Source: Hyphomicrobium sp.
GTDB lineage: Bacteria > Pseudomonadota > Alphaproteobacteria > Rhizobiales > Hyphomicrobiaceae
Direction: 5' to 3'
Length of the DNA: 11,730 nucleotides
Assembly (NCBI GenBank): GCA_030609245.1
Contig: JAUWCP010000053.1
Location: 1 to 11,730, forward strand
Each line of letters starts with the position of its first letter. The first letter of the stretch is position 1. Below, piece after piece: positions 7,253 to 11,730 of the stretch. The notes under the pieces are model-generated. The model had not been told where the DNA came from, did not search any database, and saw only the letters and a list, made by a program, of their open reading frames with translations. A program made the translations under genes and the position numbers.

Positions 7253-7654
7253 TCCTATATTCCTCTTTACAGCGACAGTGCCCGAGCTAGACGCTCAACC
7301 CCCAAACCAGTTCATCCCAAGCAGATGATCTGGAGCTTGCTCCTTGACGGACGCAGCGGTTTTTGGTGGGAGGGGATTGTTTTTGTGGCGTATGGCCCGT
7401 AGCGAAACCCAGAACTCGTACCGTCGCTTTCGAAAGGGGGGTACTCCCCGTTCTGGCGCCGGTTAGGGACCACCGCTAAATGCGGCGGTCAACCTTGTCG
7501 GCTGAACGTCATTCGTCACAAAATGCTCTAATCGCCTGATTTTTAAAGGGTTTGCTGCAATGCACTAGTGCGGTGCCGCGACGGCAGGTCGCAGATGCGA
7601 GACTGCGCGCGCACGATCCCAATGGTGCAAACACATTGGTGCGAGGAGGCCGGC
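7253..7654. other. 402-bp divergent intergenic region (rlpA/chrA)
   Basis: It must contain the promoters of the divergent rlpA-like and chrA genes. I found no convincing -35/-10 pair, riboswitch or tRNA. It holds only short weak hairpins, such as GGAGC-TT-GCTCC near 7332 and CCGC-TAAAT-GCGG near 7473. In-frame codons upstream of the chosen chrA start (from 7568) read as Cys/Arg-rich and are treated as noncoding. Confidence 0.5.
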
Positions 7655-8971
7655 ATGGAGAAGCAAGACGTTGCGCAGGAGTCGGGGGCGCCAAGCTTCT
7701 CCACTGCACTCGGAGTTTGGGCGCGGATCGGCTTTTTATCCTTCGGCGGACCGGCCGCACAGATCGCACTCATGCATCGCGTTCTCGTTGACGAGCGCAA
7801 GTGGCTTGATGAGCACCAGTATCTATCCGCACTAAGCTTTTGCATGCTGCTGCCGGGGCCGGAGGCGATGCAGCTTGCGACCTATTCGGGCTGGCGCCTT
7901 CACGGCGTGAAAGGCGGCTTGGCTGCTGGTCTGTTGTTCGTTGCGCCGGGCGCCGTCCTTGTTCTCGCGCTCTCGCTTCTCTATGGGGCGTTCGGCAAGG
8001 CACCACCGGCCGAAGCGCTGTTTGCAGGCGTCAAGGCCGCTGTCCTCGCTATCGTGCTAGAGGCGCTTTGGCGTGTTTCGCAGCGGGCTCTTGGGGGCTG
8101 GGTCGACTGGCTCGTCGCGGCGGCCGCTTTCGTTGCCATCTTCTTTCTCGACCTGCCGTTCCCATTGGTGGTCGCCGCCGCGGCCTTCGGTGGATACCTG
8201 CGCGTCTCGGGATCAACGGGCGCTTCGGCTGCGCCGGTGCCTGCACCGGCCGTATCGTTTTCCCAAACCCTACGCACCGTCGCGCTCTGGCTCGCGATCT
8301 GGATTGGCCCGCTCCTCGCTGTCGCAGCCGTTTTTGGCAGCGATCACGTGCTGGCGCAGCTTGCCTGGTTCTTTTCCAAGCTGGCCGTTGTCACGTTCGG
8401 CGGCGCCTATGCGGTCTTGGCCTACATGGCGCAGGAGGTGGTAGAGGGCTACGGCTGGCTCTCGGCTGGCGAAATGCTCGACGGGCTCGGCCTCGCCGAG
8501 ACGACGCCCGGACCGCTCATCCTTGTAACGGAGTTTGTCGGCTATATCGCAGCACTACGTTTCGGCGGCGGCGAGCCTATCCTGATGGGACTGCTCGGCG
8601 CGCTGGTCACCTTGTGGGCGACCTTCGCACCCTGTTTCCTTTGGATTTTCGTGGGCGCTCCTTACATCGAATGGCTCACCGGCGCCCCGCGTCTGGCGTC
8701 CGCCCTGCGCACAGTGACCGCGGCCGTGGTCGGTGTCATCCTCAACCTTTCGGTCTGGTTCGCACTTCACGTCCTCTTCGCCGACGTGAGCGAACAAGCG
8801 CTCGGCCCCCTCCGGCTCTTCGTGCCTGATTTGGCGACTGTCAACTGGATGACGCTCTTCCTTTCGGGGCTGGCAGTAGTCCTCTTGGTCGTTCTGCGCC
8901 GCGGCATCGCCATGACGCTTGGCATATGTGCCGGCCTTGCGCTGCTGTCGTTCTATGTCGCCGCCGCTTAG
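7655..8971 (+). CDS. chrA: Chromate transporter ChrA (two-domain, long-chain CHR family)
   Basis: A 438-residue integral membrane protein of the CHR family, which exports chromate to give resistance. Two homologous halves are visible: in the first, FGG (30-32) with a PGP motif (67-69, MLLPGPEAMQLATYSGW); in the second, FGG (248-250) with PGP (285-287, AETTPGPLILVTEFVGY). Hydrophobic helices fill each half, and a short Ala/Pro-rich linker is at 186-200. Length matches the normal two-domain form. The ATG at 7655 is chosen over an upstream frame start at 7568, because GAGGAGG lies just before it and the extension is Cys/Arg-rich. Its last 4 bp overlap the convergent corA remnant. No ChrB regulator is in the window. 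Sulfate or another oxyanion as substrate cannot be excluded. Confidence 0.94.
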   Translation: MEKQDVAQESGAPSFSTALGVWARIGFLSFGGPAAQIALMHRVLVDERKWLDEHQYLSALSFCMLLPGPEAMQLATYSGWRLHGVKGGLAAGLLFVAPGAVLVLALSLLYGAFGKAPPAEALFAGVKAAVLAIVLEALWRVSQRALGGWVDWLVAAAAFVAIFFLDLPFPLVVAAAAFGGYLRVSGSTGASAAPVPAPAVSFSQTLRTVALWLAIWIGPLLAVAAVFGSDHVLAQLAWFFSKLAVVTFGGAYAVLAYMAQEVVEGYGWLSAGEMLDGLGLAETTPGPLILVTEFVGYIAALRFGGGEPILMGLLGALVTLWATFAPCFLWIFVGAPYIEWLTGAPRLASALRTVTAAVVGVILNLSVWFALHVLFADVSEQALGPLRLFVPDLATVNWMTLFLSGLAVVLLVVLRRGIAMTLGICAGLALLSFYVAAA

Positions 8972-9477
8972 AGCCAGCCCTTGCGGCGGAAATAGATGAA
9001 GGGAACGAGCGCGGCGACGAACATAAGACCGAGCGCAAAAGGATATCCGAAGAGCCAATCGATCTCGGGCAGGTACTTGAAGTTCATGCCGTAGATCGAG
9101 GCGACAAGTGTCGGTGGCAACAAGATCACTGCCATCACCGAGAACAGTTTGATGATCTGGCTTTGCTCGATGCTGATCATGCCCAATGTGGCCTCGAGCA
9201 AGAAGGCGATGCGCGTCGAGAGAAAGCGCGTGTGATCCATCAGCGAACTGATGTCGCGCTGTGCGGCTTTGATGCGCTGGCGCGTGCGCGAGTCATCACC
9301 GCGCTCGCGCGCAACCTGCAAATAGTAATGGAACATTCGGCCGAGTGACGTGGCACTATCCTCTGCGCGGGCAGTGATGTCGCCCGCCTTTCCCCTGCCG
9401 CTTGATCTTTGTGCCTGCAAGCGCGTTTCGCCAGCTCTCCTATACCATCGGTGCTCATGGCGCACGTGACACGTCAC
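8968..9477 (-). pseudogene. corA: corA magnesium transporter, 5'-truncated remnant
   Basis: CorA forms a pentameric Mg2+/Co2+ channel of about 320 residues. Here only the C-terminal part is present. From about residue 27 of the 169-residue frame, the end of the long helix (GDITARAEDSATSLGRMFHY) is followed by TM1, the YGMNF signature (129-133), TM2 and the C-terminal RRKGWL. The first 26 residues are unlike CorA, and the N-terminal funnel domain (about 150 residues) is missing. I checked all three minus-strand frames just upstream and found stops and no CorA sequence, so a single frameshift does not explain it. The frame has a weak GTG start. The remaining pore part is intact, so loss may be recent, or a short protein may still be made. 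Confidence 0.75.
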
Positions 9478-9543
9478 CCTATCGTAACTCGTCTGGACGC
9501 GCCGCGTGCCGGCCAGCCGTCATATGCAGGATGCTTTACGCAA

Positions 9544-10086
9544 TCAAGCGCGAGAGATCTTAGAGCGGGCTTTTCTTATAGGCGCGCGCCGGGGCCGGTC
9601 GAGGCTATCAATTTTCAGGTGCCACAGTCGCATAACGCCGCCTTCGCTTCTCAGCTCGGCAGTGACGCGCGCGCGCCCCGTGGCGAATTTGGCAACGAAG
9701 GTCACTGTGAACGTCTTGCTCAGCATCTCTGAGAAGATCGCGGCAGCTCGGGATGGCGACGTCATTTGCCCAAACGCTTCTTTTGTCCAACGCGACCGGT
9801 GCGTGACGTCGTCGACGTAGCGCAGCGCCCCCAGTTCCTTCAGAGCATCCAACGATTGTTGAGCTTCAGGCTGGCTGAGGTTGGCGGCGATCGACTTGGC
9901 ATAGTAGGACTTGATGTCGCCAATCGACCAGGTTTGAGACAGCTCGCGCGTGATCTTGACCGCAAGCGCTTCGTTGGCCGTTCCCTCGCGATCGATCTCC
10001 AGCGCGAGATTGCCGAGGAAGCTTCCGCAGAACACGATGAGGGCGGCAAACAGCACGCCGAGTATGAAGAAAAATGAACGGATCAT
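9544..10086 (-). CDS. Membrane-anchored hypothetical protein
   Basis: A 180-residue protein of no family I recognise. Residues 4-24 form one hydrophobic segment (SFFFILGVLFAALIVFCGSF), an anchor or uncleaved signal. The rest is a soluble, probably periplasmic domain: helical first (ALAVKITRELSQTWSIGDIK, then a helix-rich stretch to about 110), then beta-like (TFTVTFVAKFATGRARVTAE, then MRLWHLKIDS). This order loosely recalls cystatin/NTF2-like small domains, but that is only an impression. The ATG at 10086 is preferred to a frame start at 10179 because the membrane segment follows directly and the upstream residues look noncoding. It lies just upstream of the corA remnant in the same direction. 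Confidence 0.65.
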   Translation of the reverse strand: MIRSFFFILGVLFAALIVFCGSFLGNLALEIDREGTANEALAVKITRELSQTWSIGDIKSYYAKSIAANLSQPEAQQSLDALKELGALRYVDDVTHRSRWTKEAFGQMTSPSRAAAIFSEMLSKTFTVTFVAKFATGRARVTAELRSEGGVMRLWHLKIDSLDRPRRAPIRKARSKISRA

Positions 10087-10466
10087 GGTTGTCCCGTCTC
10101 GGTTCGTTGGCCCCAATGTCACCCTTCCCGTCCTCAAGGCGGGCAAGGCGCGCATTTCGTTAGAGCCTGATCTTTTCACTTGGAAACGCTTGGTGCGTCC
10201 AAGTGAAACGTGAATCAGTCTCTACCCTTTTGATTTAGAGTAAGATTCACTTATCTGTTGGAGACCTCCTGGGCGAAGGCTTAAGCGATTCCATCAAGAA
10301 CGATCTTGCCCTAGTGTTGAGCAGGGTATGTCAGAGGACGATGCCGCGCGCTGTTCCCCGCATGACAGGGGGGCTCTGTGCGACGAAGCTGCAACGCAGC
10401 CTCTACAACATGATCGCACGCTCTAACGCGATGGCAAGGCTGGAGTGCACGCCGCGATCGCGATGA
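10087..10466. other. 380-bp intergenic region with palindromic repeat
   Basis: It contains the palindromic repeat at 10161-10224. Next to it, GTGAATC (10210-10216) can pair with GATTCAC (10244-10250), an alternative fold of the same element. A 32-codon frame starting at ATG 10327 has a purine-rich GAGCAGGGT before it but no protein-like features. No promoter or terminator with a T-run was identified. Confidence 0.5.
10161..10224. repeat. 64-bp imperfect palindromic intergenic repeat (RIME-like)
   Basis: Three nested arm pairs match: TAGAG/CTCTA (10161-10165, 10220-10224), CTGAT/ATCAG (10167-10171, 10214-10218), and a perfect 11-bp core TTTCACTTGGA/TCCAAGTGAAA (10174-10184, 10198-10208) around a 13-base loop. 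The outer TAGAGC-TGATC form resembles dispersed palindromic repeats of Rhizobiales genomes. That identification is from memory and not from a search. Confidence 0.65.
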
Positions 10467-10781
10467 TTACGCACGCTCATCTTGGGCGATTAGTTCCAAC
10501 CATAGATCGCGCCATTGCGGATTGTATTTCTCGATCAACTCGAGCTTCCACTGACGGCGCCAACGTTTCATACGCTTTTCGCGCAGTATGGCTCCGTTGA
10601 TGTCATCGTGCATCTCGAAATAGACAAGCAGCTTCACCGTAAATCGCTTGGAGAAGCCAGGAACCAGACCTTCATGGTGCTCCTGGATACAGCGGATCAG
10701 ATTGTCGGTTATTCCGATATAGAGAGTCCCGTTGGCTTTGTTCGCGAGGATGTAAACGAAATAGACCTGCTTGCGTGCCAT
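10467..10781 (-). CDS. Stand-alone GIY-YIG nuclease-family protein, probably catalytically altered
   Basis: A 104-residue protein made of a single GIY-YIG domain, the module used by UvrC and homing endonucleases and by short YhbQ-like proteins. The GIY strand is FVYIL (8-12, Tyr10), the YIG strand is YIG (21-23), the probable metal-binding Glu is E68 (in REKRMKRW), and the tail YNPQWRDLW is typical of the alphaproteobacterial group. Family members read L-x-R-R-x-x-E-H in the first helix; the second Arg, four residues before His, is the presumed catalytic one. Here the segment is L28-I-R30-C31-I-Q-E-H35, so that position is Cys (codon TGT, one C-to-T change from CGT). The ATG at 10781 starts directly at the domain; longer frame starts give low-complexity sequence. 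It lies in repeat-rich, gene-poor DNA. Confidence 0.88.
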   Translation of the reverse strand: MARKQVYFVYILANKANGTLYIGITDNLIRCIQEHHEGLVPGFSKRFTVKLLVYFEMHDDINGAILREKRMKRWRRQWKLELIEKYNPQWRDLWLELIAQDERA

Positions 10782-11138
10782 GAAGGCTTTCACGTCCCGG
10801 ATCGCTGCGCCACGCGCACCGCCACCGTCGTCGCCTCGTCCATACGAAGTAGGGCTGTGCAATGATGTGAGGTGCGCGTTCAATTGGGCATCGCAAAAAT
10901 CGTCATCCGGCCCGGAGCGACGATGCGCTTGCTCTGTCGCGAACGAGCGGGGTTCTGGAGCGCGCCCCGTATGTGGCCGGGGGGGCAGGGCGGTCTTAAA
11001 GCGCATTGTGACGTTTCATCCGTGTCGGCCCTGGGTTCCCGGCCGCTGCAGGCGCAGTGTCCGGGATGTAAAGGACGGCTCTGGGACTCGAGCACCAGCC
11101 CTTTTGATGAAGCATTCCTTCGCAATGCCTTCGGGCCG

Positions 11139-11159
11139 CATTCGAAACGCGTTCGAATG
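11139..11159. repeat. Perfect inverted repeat, 8-bp arms
   Basis: CATTCGAA (11139-11146) and TTCGAATG (11152-11159) flank ACGCG. The compact symmetry fits a dimeric regulator site, but no gene start lies next to it, so it could equally be part of a repeat element. Confidence 0.45.
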
Positions 11160-11243
11160 AAGCCATCAACGCACCGAGTTCATTCCGACTCGAACTATCC
11201 TGGATACGCTGTGCTCTATAGTGGATTTGTACTCAACGGCACC

Positions 11244-11291
11244 CCTCCCAAACAGAGTGGGTTTGGTGGTCGTCCGCAGTTATTTGGGAGG
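11244..11291. repeat. 9-bp inverted repeat with nested alternative hairpin
   Basis: CCTCCCAAA (11244-11252) matches TTTGGGAGG (11283-11291) over a 30-base loop. Its left arm also lies in a competing hairpin, CCAAAC (11248-11253) with GTTTGG (11261-11266). The two folds exclude each other. No T-run follows. Confidence 0.4.
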
Positions 11292-11374
11292 ATCTCGGCG
11301 CGATCTTGCGAGCCGAGGCGCGATTGCAACATAAGATCAGCGGCCGGAATTTTTGAGGGCGCGTTCAATCCGCC

Positions 11375-11446
11375 GTCATGACGAAGTCATGCTGCGCATG
11401 GTGGGGCGGAGCCATGCTTCGCGTCATGACGAAGTCATGCTGCGCA
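11375..11446. repeat. Three tandem degenerate 24-bp units made of hairpins
   Basis: An identical 24-bp block occurs at 11375-11398 and 11423-11446, exactly 48 bp apart. The 24 bp in between contain a diverged third copy (shared core CATGCT-x-CGC). Each outer block holds the perfect hairpin CATGAC-GAA-GTCATG (11377-11391 and 11425-11439), and the middle holds GCATGG (11396-11401) with CCATGC (11412-11417). A plus-strand frame through it (MTKSCCA repeated) is probably not coding. Confidence 0.7.
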
Positions 11447-11556
11447 AGAACGGCGGTCGGGATCCACGACACGTCGCAAGCCGGGTGTGATCGGGGCGAA
11501 CCAAACCGGTTGCCTTCAGCACGATCGCCAATGGCACTGTCAGCGGCGGCGCGTTG

Positions 11557-11730
11557 TTACTCTGCCGCTTGCATGTCCGTATGCTCCAACTTCTCGCTGA
11601 GCTTGGTGATCAAGTCGGCTGCGGCCACGGGAATGTTGGTGCCCGGCCCGAACACCGCCTTGGCGCCGGCCTCAAAGAGTGCGGGATAGTCGGATGGCGG
11701 GATGACGCCGCCGACAACGATCATGATGTC
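11557..11730 (-). CDS. scpA: Methylmalonyl-CoA mutase, C-terminal 57 residues (runs off right edge)
   Basis: This is the end of the B12-binding domain of a coenzyme-B12-dependent acyl-CoA mutase, which interconverts methylmalonyl-CoA and succinyl-CoA in propionate or glyoxylate-regeneration metabolism. The minus-strand frame enters at 11730 with DIMIVVGGVIPPSDYPALFE, followed by AGAKAVFGPGTNIPVAAADL. The VGGVIPP and FGPGT motifs are the last two strands and loops of the Rossmann-like cobalamin domain. After it come a short helix and a polar tail (EHTDMQAAE). The related ethylmalonyl-CoA mutase is less likely, because the GPGTNIP loop is the usual methylmalonyl form, but the piece is short. 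No clear terminator follows. Confidence 0.9.
   Translation of the reverse strand, partial: DIMIVVGGVIPPSDYPALFEAGAKAVFGPGTNIPVAAADLITKLSEKLEHTDMQAAE

Larger units (their letters stand above)
10782..11556. other. 775-bp gene-poor region rich in inverted and tandem repeats
   Basis: Frames here (for example 10872-11381 plus) read as Cys/Arg/Ser/Pro-rich sequence with no domain, no ribosome binding site and no hydrophobic pattern, so I call no gene. The stretch contains a 21-bp perfect dyad (11139-11159), a 9-bp long-loop inverted repeat (11244-11291) and a 24-bp-period tandem element (11375-11446). It may be the remains of a mobile or repetitive unit linked to the GIY-YIG gene. Confidence 0.5.

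Noticed and set aside
7428..7490. Possible tRNA or structured RNA upstream of chrA
   Set aside because: There are only weak 4-5 bp hairpins, with no acceptor stem, T-loop or CCA pattern.
7568..7654. N-terminal extension of ChrA
   Set aside because: The 29 extra residues are Cys/Arg-rich, while a GAGGAGG ribosome binding site sits just before the ATG at 7655.
9240..9458. Frame beginning MSTDGIGELAKR as a possible frameshifted corA N-terminus
   Set aside because: After a few suggestive residues it does not follow the CorA pattern, and it cannot supply the missing 150 residues.
10327..10425. 32-codon frame with a purine-rich leader
   Set aside because: No protein-like features and no homology recognised; too short to support without conservation.
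10872..11381. Plus-strand 169-residue frame in the gene-poor region
   Set aside because: Composition is Cys/Arg/Ser/Pro-rich, there is no ribosome binding site or domain, and it crosses several inverted repeats.
11378..11689. Plus-strand frame with repeated MTKSCCA
   Set aside because: The repeat is explained by the DNA tandem array, and the frame runs antisense into the methylmalonyl-CoA mutase gene.

Overview
The window is high-GC bacterial chromosome, most likely from an alphaproteobacterium of the Hyphomicrobiales (Rhizobiales) type. Supporting signs are protein sequence style, a Rhizobiales-like palindromic intergenic repeat near 10.2 kb, a GIY-YIG mini-protein of the kind common in that group, and the end of a methylmalonyl-CoA mutase at the right edge. 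No taxon was tested by search, so the placement is an inference.

Layout, left to right: a NUDIX hydrolase runs off the left edge on the minus strand (1-310). It is divergent from a calcineurin-like metallophosphoesterase (349-1320). A 400-bp gap with a perfect 16-bp palindrome follows. Next is a plus-strand run: a patatin-like phospholipase (1724-2827), then the tightly packed molybdate importer modA-modB-modC (2856-5455), which would supply molybdenum for molybdoenzymes. Facing it is an XRE-type regulator with an unrecognised C-terminal domain (5497-6267, minus). Two 8-bp direct repeats spaced exactly 10 bp lie upstream of its start and are the best operator candidate here.

The middle holds a small single-span membrane ORF (6491-6619), a strong hairpin terminator with an 8-U tract serving the minus-strand rlpA-like gene (6704-7252), and a full-length chromate transporter chrA (7655-8971). 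The 3' end of chrA overlaps by 4 bp a convergent 5'-truncated corA remnant. That remnant is followed by an unrecognised membrane-anchored protein (9544-10086, minus).

The right part (about 10.1-11.56 kb) is gene-poor and rich in symmetrical DNA. It has a 64-bp palindromic repeat, a stand-alone GIY-YIG protein whose presumed catalytic Arg is Cys, and a roughly 775-bp stretch without a credible gene that carries three inverted or tandem repeat structures. The window ends in the last 57 codons of a B12-dependent methylmalonyl-CoA mutase (minus).

No tRNA, rRNA, CRISPR array, phage gene or intact insertion sequence was found. The core genes are ordinary. The least explained parts are the XRE regulator with its phased repeats, the GIY-YIG/repeat region, and several altered active-site residues (patatin, GIY-YIG, ModA).
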